Positions 1 to 9,666 of a stretch of DNA of 64,000 nt are shown piece by piece. Both the position numbers and the translations under genes were made by a program. The number at the start of each line of letters is the position of its first letter. The stretch's first letter is position 1. Below the pieces are notes generated by a model. That model was not told the DNA's origin, ran no database searches, and saw only the letters and a list, made by a program, of their open reading frames with translations. The stretch is taken from positions 3,034,501 through 3,098,500 of the forward strand of contig NZ_CP042819.1 in assembly GCF_008065155.1 (NCBI RefSeq). The letters are read 5' to 3'. The stretch comes from Octadecabacter sp. SW4 (GTDB lineage Bacteria > Pseudomonadota > Alphaproteobacteria > Rhodobacterales > Rhodobacteraceae).

Positions 1-597
1 TTTCGCGATCGCATCGGCGTCTGACACAGTTGTCGGCACAACCACATCCTGACCAACCTGCCAGTTTGCAGGCGTGGCCACGTTTTCGCGTGCCGCTGTC
101 TGCAATCCATCGAGGGCGCGCAGCACCTCGGCAAAGTTACGGCCTACGTTCATCGGGTAGGTCATCGACAGTTTCAGCTTTTTATCGGGACCGATGATGA
201 AAACCACGCGCACGGTCGCGCTGTCAGCAGGCGTGCGGCCATCGGGCAAATAGGCCTCGGCGGGCAGCATATCGAACGCCTTGGCAACCCTGAGGTCTTC
301 GTCAGCGATGATCGGAAAACCGGCCTTGGCACCCCCGACAGCTTCGATGTCGGTCTTCCATTCCTTGTGTTCGGCCACGCCGTCCACAGATATGCCCATC
401 ACCTTGGTGTCGCGCGCAGCCCATTCATCGGCCAGTTGCGCCACGGCACCGAATTCCGTTGTGCAAACCGGCGTGAAATCCTTGGGATGGGAAAACAGGA
501 TCGCCCATTTGTCGCCAATCCATTCGTGCAGATCGAATGTGCCCTGATCGGTTTCAACTGTCAGATTCGGGATCGTGTCGTTGATACGCAGACTCAT
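1..597 (-). CDS. 1-Cys peroxiredoxin (AhpC/TSA, Prx6-like), 3' end outside window
   Basis: Peroxiredoxin that reduces hydrogen peroxide and organic peroxides in the cytoplasm. Translating the minus strand from the ATG at 597 gives 199 codons without a stop, so the C-terminus lies beyond the left edge. It begins MSLRINDTIPNLTVETDQG and carries the active-site stretch FTPVCTTEF with the peroxidatic Cys at residue 45. The following region (KVMGISVDGVAEHKEW, then FPIIADEDLRVAKAFDMLP) and the missing C-terminal VCP motif fit the long 1-Cys Prx6 subfamily. It is divergent from the aldehyde dehydrogenase, with 146 bp between the two starts. The family is secure; the electron donor is not known from sequence. 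Confidence 0.92.
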   Translation of the reverse strand, partial: MSLRINDTIPNLTVETDQGTFDLHEWIGDKWAILFSHPKDFTPVCTTEFGAVAQLADEWAARDTKVMGISVDGVAEHKEWKTDIEAVGGAKAGFPIIADEDLRVAKAFDMLPAEAYLPDGRTPADSATVRVVFIIGPDKKLKLSMTYPMNVGRNFAEVLRALDGLQTAARENVATPANWQVGQDVVVPTTVSDADAIAK

Positions 598-743
598 GTC
601 GTAACTCCTTATGCCAATGTCGCGGCCACTCGTATCGGCCGTCTCATCCACCTATATAAGGGGGCGAAACCTGCACTACTACCACCGCTTGCACCTCGTT
701 TTGTGCGGTGACAGTGTGACGCAAATTTCAAGGGAGAGCTGTC

Positions 744-2171
744 ATGGTCGACAACCGCAAATTCTACATCAATGGTGCATGGGTGAACCCGGCCAAAGCC
801 AATGACTTTGATGTCATCAACCCCTCCAACGAGGAAGTCTGCGCGACAATCTCGCTGGGTGGTCAAGCCGATACCGACGCAGCCGTCGCCGCCGCACGCG
901 CCGCGTTTGATGGCTGGGCCTTTACGCCCAAGGGCGACCGCATCGCCCTGATCAAGCGCCTGCTTGAAGTCTACAACGACCGGCAGGAAGAAATGGCGCA
1001 GGCCATGTCGATGGAAATGGGCGCCCCCATTTCCATGAGCCGCGTCAATCAGGTCGGCGCGGGCAGTTGGCACCTTGAAGGGTTCCTGAAAGCATTTGAA
1101 AACTTCGAATTCGAGCGCGACTTCACCGCGACCGAAAAGACCCTGCTGGAACCGATCGGCGTCTGTGCGCTGATCACGCCGTGGAACTGGCCGATGAACC
1201 AGATCGTCCTCAAGGCCGTGCCTGCGATGGCCGTGGGCTGCACTGTTGTGCTGAAACCATCGGAAATCGCTCCGCTGTCTGGTCTGTTGTTCGCAGATTT
1301 CTGCGATGAGGCCGGTTTCCCCAAAGGCGTGTTTAACCTTGTGAACGGGGACGGCGTGGGTGTCGGCACCCAGCTTTCAACCCACCCCGAGGTCGACATG
1401 GTCAGCTTTACCGGATCATCGCGCGCAGGTATCGCCATTTCCAAGGCCGCTGCGGATACGCTGAAACGGGTCAGCCTTGAACTGGGTGGCAAGGGCGCGA
1501 ATATCCTCTTTGCGGATGCGGGCGAAAACGCGATGCACTACAGCGCCGACCGGTGTTTCCGCAACTCGGGCCAGTCCTGCAATGCGCCAACCCGCCTGCT
1601 GGTCGAACGGTCCGTCTATGACCGCACCGTCGAGGTCGTGAGCGAAGTCGCCAACAACACCCGCGTCGGCCCCGCCAGCGAGGAAGGCAAGCATATCGGT
1701 CCCGTCGTGTCCGAGGCACAGTTCAACAAGATCCAAGGGTTGATCGAGGTCGGCATGGGCGAGGCGCGCTTGACCGCCGGTGGTCTTGGCCGCCCTGACG
1801 GGCTGAACCGCGGCTTTTACGTCAAGCCGACCGTTTTTGCCGATGTGGACAACACCATGACCATCGCGCGCGAGGAAATCTTTGGCCCGGTCCTGTCGGT
1901 CATCCCCTTTGATACCGAAGAAGAAGCCATCGCCATCGCCAATGACACGCCCTATGGGCTGACCAATTACATCCAGACGCCAGACGACGAAAAACGTCAG
2001 CGGGTCGCGCGGCGCCTGCGTTCGGGCATGGTGGAAACCAACGGTCAGGGCTTTGCCCAAGGCTCGCCTTTTGGTGGCTACAAACAATCCGGCAACGGGC
2101 GCGAGGGCGGCACGTTCGGGCTTGAAGATTTCCTTGAAGTCAAAGCCGTCAGCGGATGGGTCTCCAAGTAG
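744..2171 (+). CDS. NAD(P)+-dependent aldehyde dehydrogenase
   Basis: Oxidises an aldehyde to the carboxylic acid; 475 aa, a full-length class member. Visible motifs are PWNWP (146-150, cofactor fold), SFTGS (221-225), the general base Glu246 in LELGGKG, and the catalytic nucleophile Cys279 in GQSCNAPTR. A late PFGGYKQSGNGREGG block is the usual C-terminal signature. A GGGAGA ribosome site precedes the ATG. The gene stands alone, divergent from a peroxiredoxin and followed by a strong hairpin terminator. The substrate cannot be read from sequence; the closest general match is the broad aldehyde dehydrogenase group of COG1012. Confidence 0.93.
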   Translation: MVDNRKFYINGAWVNPAKANDFDVINPSNEEVCATISLGGQADTDAAVAAARAAFDGWAFTPKGDRIALIKRLLEVYNDRQEEMAQAMSMEMGAPISMSRVNQVGAGSWHLEGFLKAFENFEFERDFTATEKTLLEPIGVCALITPWNWPMNQIVLKAVPAMAVGCTVVLKPSEIAPLSGLLFADFCDEAGFPKGVFNLVNGDGVGVGTQLSTHPEVDMVSFTGSSRAGIAISKAAADTLKRVSLELGGKGANILFADAGENAMHYSADRCFRNSGQSCNAPTRLLVERSVYDRTVEVVSEVANNTRVGPASEEGKHIGPVVSEAQFNKIQGLIEVGMGEARLTAGGLGRPDGLNRGFYVKPTVFADVDNTMTIAREEIFGPVLSVIPFDTEEEAIAIANDTPYGLTNYIQTPDDEKRQRVARRLRSGMVETNGQGFAQGSPFGGYKQSGNGREGGTFGLEDFLEVKAVSGWVSK

Positions 2172-2189
2172 GCACACCGCAGGTTAGCA

Positions 2190-2222
2190 GGGCGCGGGGG
2201 AAACCTCGCGCCCGTTCTCTTT
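2190..2222 (+). terminator. rho-independent terminator after the aldehyde dehydrogenase
   Basis: A G+C-rich hairpin has arms gggcgcg (2190-2196) and cgcgccc (2207-2213), is extended by three inner pairs, closes with a GAAA loop, and is followed by gttctcttt. It begins 18 bases after the aldehyde dehydrogenase stop. Confidence 0.7.
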
Positions 2223-2282
2223 GATTCGATGCAAGACGGGTGATCGGCGGCTTCGGCTTGAGTCCGGGCCGAGTGTTCCACC

Positions 2283-2933
2283 CTAAAACGGCGCAGCGGC
2301 CGTGATCCGCATCCCCTTGCCGCCGTCAGGATGGCGGAACTGCAAGGTTTCCGAATGCAGCATCATCCGGTCATAATCGCGCGCCACACCCGTCGCATAG
2401 AACGGATCGCCCAAAATCGGATGGCCCAGCGACAGCATATGCACGCGCAACTGGTGCGACCGCCCGGTCTTTGGCATCAACCGCACCCTTGTTTCCCCGC
2501 CGCCACTGCGCACAACACGCCAATCAGTCTGCGCTGGTTTGCCCGTTTCGTGACAGACCATTTGCAGCGGCCGGTTGGGCCAATCGACGATCAAGGGCAG
2601 ATCGACCGTGCCGGTCTTCTCCGCCATCTCGCCCCAGACACGGGCGGCATAGGTCTTTTTCGTCTGGCGTTTTTCAAACTGCAGGCCCAAATGGCGCTGC
2701 GCATGGCGCGTCGCGGCAAAAATCATCACACCCGACGTATCGCGATCCAAGCGATGCACCAGAAGGGCCGTGGGAAACACCGCCTGCACCCGCGCCAAAA
2801 GGCAATCGGCCAGATGTTCACCCTTGCCCGGCACTGAAAGCAGACCCGCAGGTTTATCCACCAGAATAACCTCATGGTCCTCGTGCAGGATCACCAGCGG
2901 ATCGGTTGGGGGGTCATAGTCGCTGCTGCTCAT
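2283..2933 (-). CDS. rluA: RluA-family pseudouridine synthase
   Basis: Isomerises uridine to pseudouridine in structured RNA. The 216-aa protein matches the length of E. coli RluA (23S rRNA U746 and tRNA U32) rather than the longer RluC/RluD, which have an S4 domain. The catalytic motif HRLDRDTSG starts at residue 60, with Asp63 as the expected catalytic residue. The C-terminal GRSHQLRVHMLSLGHPILGD block is also characteristic. Its start overlaps the rarD stop by four bases (ATGA), so translation is probably coupled. The exact target nucleotides are inferred from size only. Confidence 0.88.
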   Translation of the reverse strand: MSSSDYDPPTDPLVILHEDHEVILVDKPAGLLSVPGKGEHLADCLLARVQAVFPTALLVHRLDRDTSGVMIFAATRHAQRHLGLQFEKRQTKKTYAARVWGEMAEKTGTVDLPLIVDWPNRPLQMVCHETGKPAQTDWRVVRSGGGETRVRLMPKTGRSHQLRVHMLSLGHPILGDPFYATGVARDYDRMMLHSETLQFRHPDGGKGMRITAAAPF

Positions 2934-3835
2934 CGTCGGCGCCGGAACACGGAAAGCAAATAGATTGCAACCGCCGCCCAGATCATCGGAAAGGCAATCG
3001 CGCGGGCCTGGCCAAAGGGTTCGTCAAACAGGAACACCGCCACCAGAAAGATCATCGTCGGCGCGATATATTGCAGGATCGCGATGGTGGTCAGGCGCAG
3101 ACGTTTCGCCCCATTGGCATAAAGCAACAAGGGCACCGCCGTGACCACACCACAGCCCAGCAGCAGCCAGACATCACCGCCCGACACGGTAAAGTGGCTT
3201 GCGCCTGTGCTTTCCAGCCAGCCCCAATAGGCCAGCGCCGGAAACAGCAAGATCAGCACTTCCAGCAGAAAACCCTGATTAGGGCCAATCGGCAGGGATT
3301 TCTTGCACAGCGCATAAAGCCCCCAGGTCAGGGTCAGCGCCAAAGCCACAACCGGCAACCCGCCGCGATCAAAGGTCAGCACCAGCACCGCACTGGCGGC
3401 CAGCGCGATGGCGACCAATTGCAGACGGTTCAACCTCTCACCCAGAAACACCGCGCCCAAAAACATGCTGAACAGCGGGTTGATATAATAGCCCAGCGCA
3501 GCTTCGAGCGCTTGATCATTGGCGATGGACCAGACGTATATCCCCCAGTTGATGGAAATAAGACCCGCTGTCAGGCACCCTAAAAGGATCGTGCGTGGCG
3601 ATGACAGCGCGGCGCGAATGTCACCCGTGCGGCCTAGGACAACCAGCACTGCCGCCGCGATCGGCACCGACCAGATCACCCGATGCGCGACAACTTCGGC
3701 GGATGGGATATGCGCCACCAGCTTCATGTAAAGCGGCAGAAACCCCCACAGCACATAGGCCGAAATGGCAAAACCCAGACCAGCGGGGCTATCACCGCTC
3801 TGGATCGGTGTTGCAAGGGCGTTGGGATGGCTCAT
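2930..3835 (-). CDS. rarD: RarD-type EamA/DMT-superfamily permease
   Basis: Inner-membrane protein of 301 aa with about ten hydrophobic segments, beginning with SAYVLWGFLPLYMKLV. That opening, the RVIWS stretch near residue 53, and the YYINPLFSMFLGAVFLGERL segment are typical of the RarD branch of the drug/metabolite transporter superfamily. The transported compound is unknown. The gene is upstream of and overlaps the rluA-like gene by four bases, a two-gene unit. The name RarD follows the family and does not demonstrate chloramphenicol resistance. Confidence 0.87.
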   Translation of the reverse strand: MSHPNALATPIQSGDSPAGLGFAISAYVLWGFLPLYMKLVAHIPSAEVVAHRVIWSVPIAAAVLVVLGRTGDIRAALSSPRTILLGCLTAGLISINWGIYVWSIANDQALEAALGYYINPLFSMFLGAVFLGERLNRLQLVAIALAASAVLVLTFDRGGLPVVALALTLTWGLYALCKKSLPIGPNQGFLLEVLILLFPALAYWGWLESTGASHFTVSGGDVWLLLGCGVVTAVPLLLYANGAKRLRLTTIAILQYIAPTMIFLVAVFLFDEPFGQARAIAFPMIWAAVAIYLLSVFRRRR

Positions 3836-3849
3836 GCCCCCTCATATCA

Positions 3850-3873
3850 GTGGTAAAGTGGGTTTCAACCCAC
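3850..3873 (-). terminator. probable terminator of the demethylation operon
   Basis: Right after the last stop codon of the minus-strand operon (3875) is a perfect inverted repeat, gtgggtt (3858-3864) and aacccac (3867-3873), with a four-base loop if the innermost pair opens. On the minus strand it is followed by tttaccac, a weak U stretch. It also sits just upstream of the rarD start. Confidence 0.5.
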
Positions 3874-3874
3874 G

Positions 3875-6316
3875 TTACGCCTTCACCCGCTCCGATTTGG
3901 GATCATACATCGGCCGCAATGACGCCTCGGCGCGCACGCGCGTGCCCATCACGTCGATCTCGTAGGTGCTGGCCAAGACATCCGCCGGGCTTTGCCCCTT
4001 GCACGGCACATAGCCCAGCCCCATCGCGCCGCCCAGATGATGGCCATAGGCCCCCGACGACAGATAGCCGACAATCTGTCCGTCCCGCACGATCGGCTCG
4101 TTGTGATACAGCAGCGGTTCGGGGTCCGTCAGCCGGAACTGCACCATCCGCGCGTTCAGCCCTTCGTCCTTTTTGCGCAAGACCGCATCACGCCCGAGAA
4201 ACGCCGACTTTTCGGTTTTTACGGCAAAGCCCAAACCCGCCTCAAGCACGTGATCCTCGCTGGTGATGTCATGTCCAAAGTGGCGGAAACCCTTTTCAAT
4301 CCGGCAGCTGTCCATCATGTGCATCCCGCACAGTTTCGCACCCATATCCTTCCCGGCACCGTGCAACACCTCGAACACATGGCCCGCCATGTCGGTGCTG
4401 ATGTAAACCTCCCAACCCAGCTCGCCCACATAGGTCACGCGATGAACGCGGGCGCGGCCCATGCCAATGTCGATCTCTTGCGCTGTGCCAAACGGGTTCG
4501 CGTCATTGCTGAAATCAGCGGGCGACACGGTCTGCAACAGCTTGCGCGCATTCGGGCCCATCACGGCCAGCACACCTTCGCCCGCGGTCACATCGGTGAT
4601 CACCACGTTGAAATCACCCTGATGGCGGCGCATCCATGTTTCATCGGCCAGCCGCGTGGCCGCAGGCGTGACCACCAGATAGGCGACTTCACTCAACCGC
4701 GTCACGGTCACATCCGCCTCGATCCCAGCGCGACTATTCAGAAATTGCGTATAGACGATCTTGCCCACCGGCACGTCATATTCGCCGCCGCCGATGTAGT
4801 TCAGAAACGCCGTGGCATCACGCCCCTCGACACGAATTTTACCGAACGACGACATGTCATAAATGCCGACATTTTCACGCACCGCGCGGTGTTCGGCAGC
4901 GACATTGTCAAAAAAGTTCTGGCGCTTCCAGCTGTAGGCGTAAGCTGGGTCTTGACCCAGATTACTGAACCAGTTGGCCCGCTCCCACCCGGCCAATTCA
5001 CCCATCACCGCGCCTTGGTCCAAAAGCTGCTGATGGAAGGGCGTGCGCCGTAAACCGCGCGCCGTGGCCTTTTGCCGAAAGGGGAAGTGATCGGCGTAAA
5101 GCAGTCCCAGCGTTTCTTTGGAGCGTTCAAAAAGATAGGTCTTGTTGCCCTGAAATGGCTGCATCCGGCTGATATCGACGTCACCCAGATCAAAGGGCTT
5201 TTCGCCCTCATCCATCCACTGCGCCAGCGCCATACCGGCCCCACCCGCCGATTGAATGCCGATGGAATTGAACCCGGCAGCAACCCAGACATTGTCCATC
5301 TCGGGCGCAAGCCCAAGGTGATAGGCATCATCAGGCGTGAACGACTCCGGCCCGTTAAAGAACGTATGTATCCCGGCCTCGGCCAGCATCGGCATACGGT
5401 TCACGGCCTGTTCGAGGATCGGTTCGAAGTGGTCGAAATCCTCGGGCAGTTGATCAAATTCAAAGTCCGGCGATATGCCTTCCATACCCCAGGGTTTCGC
5501 ATTGGGTTCAAACGCACCCAACAGGATCTTGCCCGCGTCTTCCTTATAATAGGCGCATTCATCAGGCACCCGCAGCACCGGCATTTGCGTCAGCCCCGCG
5601 ATCGCCTCGGTCACAATATAAAAGTGTTCGCAAGCATGAAGCGGGACGTTGGTATCAAGCATCCGGCCAACCTCGTGGCCCCACATACCTGCGCAATTCA
5701 CCACATGATCACAGCTGATATGGCCGTTTTCGCCGCCGCTTTGCCAGTCAACGCCGGTGATGCGCCGCCCGTCGCGTGTCACGCCTGTGGCCTTGGTTCG
5801 CTCGGCCACGACCGCGCCGTTCTGGCGTGCGCCCTTGGCCAGTGCCAGCGCGATATTGGCCGGATCGCCCTGCCCGTCCTTGTCCAGATAAACACCTGCC
5901 GCGACGCCCGCGATATTAAGATGCGGATACATCGCCTTGACCTCGTCAGGCGAGATTTCGTCCACATCCACGCCGAACGCCCGTGCCATCGCCGCAGAGC
6001 GGAAAATCTCCTCGCGCCGCTCCGCGCTCAGCGCCACCGTGATTGATCCACAGCGCTTGAACCCGGTGGCAACACCGGTTTCGGCCTCAAGGTTGCCGTA
6101 AAGCTCTTGGCTATACTTCGCCAGTTTCGTCATATTCGCGGTCGCGCGCAGCTGCGCGATCAGCCCCGCCGCGTGCCAGGTCGTGCCGCTGGTCAATTGC
6201 TTGCGTTCCAGCAAGACAATGTCTTTCCAGCCCTGCTTGGCCAGATGATAGGCGACGGAACAGCCAATCACGCCACCACCAATGATGACAACGCGGGCGT
6301 GGGTTGGAAGAGTCAT
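3875..6316 (-). CDS. FAD-dependent demethylating dehydrogenase with C-terminal GcvT domain (dimethylglycine/sarcosine dehydrogenase-like)
   Basis: 813-aa two-part enzyme. The N-terminal DAO-type FAD domain has the dinucleotide motif GGGVIG (13-18) and the motif TTWHAAG. Its His48 aligns with the histidine that carries covalent FAD in dimethylglycine dehydrogenase. The C-terminal half is a GcvT/aminomethyltransferase fold (AWERANWF, IVYTQFLNSRAGIEADVTV, GELGWEVY, DSCRIEKGFRHFGHDI) that would pass the oxidised methyl group to tetrahydrofolate. The domain order is that of dimethylglycine and sarcosine dehydrogenases. It is the last gene of the operon, nine bases after the homocysteine methyltransferase stop with a GAGGTG ribosome site. 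The exact substrate (dimethylglycine, sarcosine or another N-methyl compound) is not determined. Confidence 0.9.
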   Translation of the reverse strand: MTLPTHARVVIIGGGVIGCSVAYHLAKQGWKDIVLLERKQLTSGTTWHAAGLIAQLRATANMTKLAKYSQELYGNLEAETGVATGFKRCGSITVALSAERREEIFRSAAMARAFGVDVDEISPDEVKAMYPHLNIAGVAAGVYLDKDGQGDPANIALALAKGARQNGAVVAERTKATGVTRDGRRITGVDWQSGGENGHISCDHVVNCAGMWGHEVGRMLDTNVPLHACEHFYIVTEAIAGLTQMPVLRVPDECAYYKEDAGKILLGAFEPNAKPWGMEGISPDFEFDQLPEDFDHFEPILEQAVNRMPMLAEAGIHTFFNGPESFTPDDAYHLGLAPEMDNVWVAAGFNSIGIQSAGGAGMALAQWMDEGEKPFDLGDVDISRMQPFQGNKTYLFERSKETLGLLYADHFPFRQKATARGLRRTPFHQQLLDQGAVMGELAGWERANWFSNLGQDPAYAYSWKRQNFFDNVAAEHRAVRENVGIYDMSSFGKIRVEGRDATAFLNYIGGGEYDVPVGKIVYTQFLNSRAGIEADVTVTRLSEVAYLVVTPAATRLADETWMRRHQGDFNVVITDVTAGEGVLAVMGPNARKLLQTVSPADFSNDANPFGTAQEIDIGMGRARVHRVTYVGELGWEVYISTDMAGHVFEVLHGAGKDMGAKLCGMHMMDSCRIEKGFRHFGHDITSEDHVLEAGLGFAVKTEKSAFLGRDAVLRKKDEGLNARMVQFRLTDPEPLLYHNEPIVRDGQIVGYLSSGAYGHHLGGAMGLGYVPCKGQSPADVLASTYEIDVMGTRVRAEASLRPMYDPKSERVKA

Positions 6317-6325
6317 AATGGCACC

Positions 6326-7219
6326 TCAGACAATTTCATGGCCCGCCGCGCGCAACGCGCGGGCCGTTTCAGCGATATGCGCCGGGCCAACCTCACAGCA
6401 GCCCCCGACGATTGTGGCGCCCGCATCAACCCAGTCCAGAACATAGTCGGCATAGACATCCGGCCCTAAATCACGGCGCGGCGACAGGGCATCAACGGTC
6501 GGCTTTTCCTTTAGAAAATCCTCGGTGATCTGGGTGAATCCGTTCGCATAGGCGCCCACCGGCAGCCCGAACGCCGCCAGTTCACGCACCGCATCCGCCA
6601 TGACTTCGGGGGCCGAACAATTCGCCAGAAAGGCGGCAACCTGTCCGGTCTTTGCCAATCCCGCCAGCGCCGAAATCGGTTCACCTGATCGCAGAACAGT
6701 GCCGTCGCGATCGCTCACCGTTACGGCCAGCCACACAGGTTTTCCCGCCGCCCGCGCGCCTTGGGCAATCGCCACCGCATGCGCCACAGATGCAACGGTT
6801 TCGCACAGGATCAGATCAACGCGCGGGCCGATCAATGCCGCAACTTCAGCGTATTTCGCCACGGCCTCGGCGTGCGGCGGGTGGGTGTCCGGGCGATAGC
6901 TGGCGACAAGCGGGCCAATCGCACCCGCGATGCGCCCACTGCCCTGGGCTGCGCGCGCGGCCTCGGCCTCGGCCAGCGCCGCGTCATGCAGCGCGGCGAA
7001 TTGCCCGTCCATTGCCGTGCCCGCCAGCCGGTCATGGTGGATCGCATAGGTGTTGGCCGTGGCGATCGTGGCACCGGCGGCAAAGTAATCCGCATGCACC
7101 TGCTGCACCATGCCGGGGTGATCGACCATCACCTGCGTTGACCACAGCGGGGTCGGCCGGTCACCGGCGCGATGCACCAGTTCCTGCCCCATGCCGCCAT
7201 CCAGAAGGGCTATGTTCAT
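6326..7219 (-). CDS. homocysteine S-methyltransferase family protein (BHMT/MmuM-like)
   Basis: Zinc-dependent methyltransferase, 297 aa, that would move a methyl group from an onium or betaine donor to homocysteine to make methionine. The three zinc-ligand cysteines of the family are visible: Cys201 in LANCSAP and Cys274-Cys275 in VGGCCEV. The N-terminus MNIALLDGGMGQELVHR is the family opening. The start at 7219 is preferred over a longer reading because its ATG overlaps the upstream stop as ATGA. Between two demethylases, a glycine-betaine-type donor is plausible: one methyl goes to homocysteine and the resulting dimethylglycine is oxidised by the neighbours. S-methylmethionine or a sulfonium donor is an alternative. 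Confidence 0.88.
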   Translation of the reverse strand: MNIALLDGGMGQELVHRAGDRPTPLWSTQVMVDHPGMVQQVHADYFAAGATIATANTYAIHHDRLAGTAMDGQFAALHDAALAEAEAARAAQGSGRIAGAIGPLVASYRPDTHPPHAEAVAKYAEVAALIGPRVDLILCETVASVAHAVAIAQGARAAGKPVWLAVTVSDRDGTVLRSGEPISALAGLAKTGQVAAFLANCSAPEVMADAVRELAAFGLPVGAYANGFTQITEDFLKEKPTVDALSPRRDLGPDVYADYVLDWVDAGATIVGGCCEVGPAHIAETARALRAAGHEIV

Positions 7220-9666
7220 GCACGGAGTCTTTCGTTCAACGGATCCCACAGCGGCGCATCCTCCTGCACCACCGCGCGGCACATTTCGCCAAAGATATTG
7301 ACCTGCAATTGGGTGCCCGGCACCGCCAGATCGGCGCGCACCATGCCCAGCGCGATGGATGCGCCAACGCGGTGCCCATAAGCGCCCGAAGTGGTTTCGC
7401 CAACGATCTGCCCATCGTATGACAGGGTCGACATATAGGGCGCGTCGCAATCACCCGCATCAACGATCAGGGTCACGAACCGCTTGGCCACACCGCGTTG
7501 TTTTTCCGCCATGATCGCCGCCTTGCCCGGGAAATCCTGCGGCTTATCAAGCTTGATAAACCGGTCCAGCCCACCTTCGAGCAGGGAATAATCCGTCGAC
7601 AGATCGCCCTTCCACGCGCGATACCCCTTTTCGATCCGCAAGGAATTCAGCGCATACATGCCAAACGGTTTCGCCCCCGCGGCCAGCACTGCATCATAAA
7701 TGGCGGCGATATCTGCGTTTTCCGCGTGTATTTCCCAACCCAGTTCGCCCGCAAACGAAAGCCGAACCAGCGCCGCCCACCCTCCGGCAATCGCGGTTTC
7801 CTGAAGGCTGAGCCACGGCAAATCCAGATCGGCCTCGCAAATCTGCGCCATGAGATCGCGTGACGCGGGGCCAGTGACGATCAGAGTGGACATTTTGTTG
7901 GTCCAATCAGTCATTGTGAAAGCGGCGTCGCTGGGCATATGGCGTTCCAGCCATTCCCGGTCATGCCATTGTGCAGTGGCGGCGGTCACGAGAATGAACA
8001 GGTTCTCCGCTTCTCTCGATACACTCATCTCGGTCAGAATGCGGCCGCGATCATCGGCAAAATAGACCAGCCCCGCACGACCCACCTTGGGCAAGGCACC
8101 AGCAACAAGACCGCGCAGCCATTCGTCCGCACCTGGTCCCTCAAACTTGAAGCGCGAAAACCCTGGCAGATCCAGCACACCCACATGATCCCGCACCGCT
8201 TCACATTCTTCGCGCACGCGGGCCTCCCACGGGCCTTTGCGGCTCCATGTATGCGTTGAGTCCTCGGAGGTATCATCGCCCGGCCTGGCAAACCAATTCG
8301 CCCGCTCCCAGCCGTTATAGGCACCCATAACACCGCCAAGCGCGCGCACCTTGGCATCGACGGGTGACAGTTTCTTGTCGCGCCCGGCGGGCCACTCGTG
8401 CTGCGGGAAATGCATGGCGTATTCGTGGCCATAAACCTCGCGCGCCTTTTGATCGCAGTAATCCTGATCGGTGTAGTCAGTATAGCGGCGCGGATCGCAG
8501 GCCCACATATCCCACTCGGTCTGGCCCTCGATGATCCATTCGGCCATGACCTTGCCCGCGCCGCCCCCTTGGGTGATCCCGAACGTAAACACGCAAGCCT
8601 CATAGGCGTTTGGCACGCCGGGCATCGGCCCCATCAGCGGCAAGCCATCGGGGGCATAGGGAATCGGGCCGTTGATCACGCGGCCAACACCGGCGGTGCC
8701 AAGAAGCGGCACACGTGCCATCGCGTCCTCGATATACCACTCCAACCGCTCCAGATCGTCGGGGTATAGCTGGAAACTGAAATCCTCGGGCATGGGATCG
8801 TCGGGGGTGACCCAATGCGCCTTGCAGTTGCGCTCGTAGGGGCCAAGGTTCAGGCCATTCTTGTCCTGACGCAGATAATACGAGCTGTCGACATCGCGCA
8901 GCAGCGGCACCTTGCGGCCCTGCGCCTTGGTCCAGGCGGCCAGTTCGGGGATTTCCTCGGTCAGGAAATACTGGTGCGACATCACCGTCATCGGCACAGT
9001 GCGGCCACCATAGGGCTTGAACCATTCACCGACGCGCTGTGCATAATAACCGGCAGCGTTAACCACCTTTTCGCAACGGATATCGCCCTTTTCGGTGTGC
9101 ACGATCCATTCATCACCATCGCGGGTCACGCCGGTGGCCGGGCAGAACCGTTCAATCCGCGCGCCAAGGCTGCGGGCACCCTTGGCCAAAGCCTGAGTCA
9201 GCTGTGCCGGGTCGATATCGCCATCATCGGGATCCCAAAGGCCGCCCGCAAGATCATGCGTTTCCAGAAAGGGATAGGCGTCCTTCATATCGGCAATCGA
9301 CATCATCTCGACGTCCAGACCCTGATAACGCGCCATAGAACGGGCGCGTTCAAATTCCATCATCCGGTTCTTGTCATGGGCCAGCCGGACTGATCCCGTC
9401 ACATGGTAATTCATCGGATAATCCACGGCCTCGGCCAGACCCGCATAAAGACCCAGGGAATAGCGCTGCATGTTCATCACCGCCCAGGACGTGCTGAACG
9501 ACGGGCAGTTGCCCGCGGCATGCCACGTGGACCCGGCGGTCAGCTCGTTCTTTTCCAGCAGCACGCAATCGGTCCAGCCCGCCAGCGCCAGATGATACAG
9601 CGTCGAGGTGCCGACGACACCGCCACCAATGATGACCACGCGGGCCGTTGTCGGGAAATCAGCCAT
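7216..9666 (-). CDS. second FAD-dependent demethylating dehydrogenase with GcvT domain
   Basis: 816 aa with the same architecture as the product at 3875-6316 but clearly diverged. It has an FAD motif GGGVVG near residue 14, the STWHAAG motif with a candidate flavin-linking His49, and a C-terminal GcvT domain (GWERANWFARPG, LVYFADDRGRILTEMSVSR, GELGWEIHAE, NSLRIEKGYRAWKGDL). The start MADFPTTARVV at 9666 lines up with its paralogue; longer readings add an unlikely 34-residue leader. It overlaps the GFA gene by eight bases and the methyltransferase by four. Two paralogues in one operon suggest successive demethylations or two related substrates. Confidence 0.9.
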   Translation of the reverse strand: MADFPTTARVVIIGGGVVGTSTLYHLALAGWTDCVLLEKNELTAGSTWHAAGNCPSFSTSWAVMNMQRYSLGLYAGLAEAVDYPMNYHVTGSVRLAHDKNRMMEFERARSMARYQGLDVEMMSIADMKDAYPFLETHDLAGGLWDPDDGDIDPAQLTQALAKGARSLGARIERFCPATGVTRDGDEWIVHTEKGDIRCEKVVNAAGYYAQRVGEWFKPYGGRTVPMTVMSHQYFLTEEIPELAAWTKAQGRKVPLLRDVDSSYYLRQDKNGLNLGPYERNCKAHWVTPDDPMPEDFSFQLYPDDLERLEWYIEDAMARVPLLGTAGVGRVINGPIPYAPDGLPLMGPMPGVPNAYEACVFTFGITQGGGAGKVMAEWIIEGQTEWDMWACDPRRYTDYTDQDYCDQKAREVYGHEYAMHFPQHEWPAGRDKKLSPVDAKVRALGGVMGAYNGWERANWFARPGDDTSEDSTHTWSRKGPWEARVREECEAVRDHVGVLDLPGFSRFKFEGPGADEWLRGLVAGALPKVGRAGLVYFADDRGRILTEMSVSREAENLFILVTAATAQWHDREWLERHMPSDAAFTMTDWTNKMSTLIVTGPASRDLMAQICEADLDLPWLSLQETAIAGGWAALVRLSFAGELGWEIHAENADIAAIYDAVLAAGAKPFGMYALNSLRIEKGYRAWKGDLSTDYSLLEGGLDRFIKLDKPQDFPGKAAIMAEKQRGVAKRFVTLIVDAGDCDAPYMSTLSYDGQIVGETTSGAYGHRVGASIALGMVRADLAVPGTQLQVNIFGEMCRAVVQEDAPLWDPLNERLRA

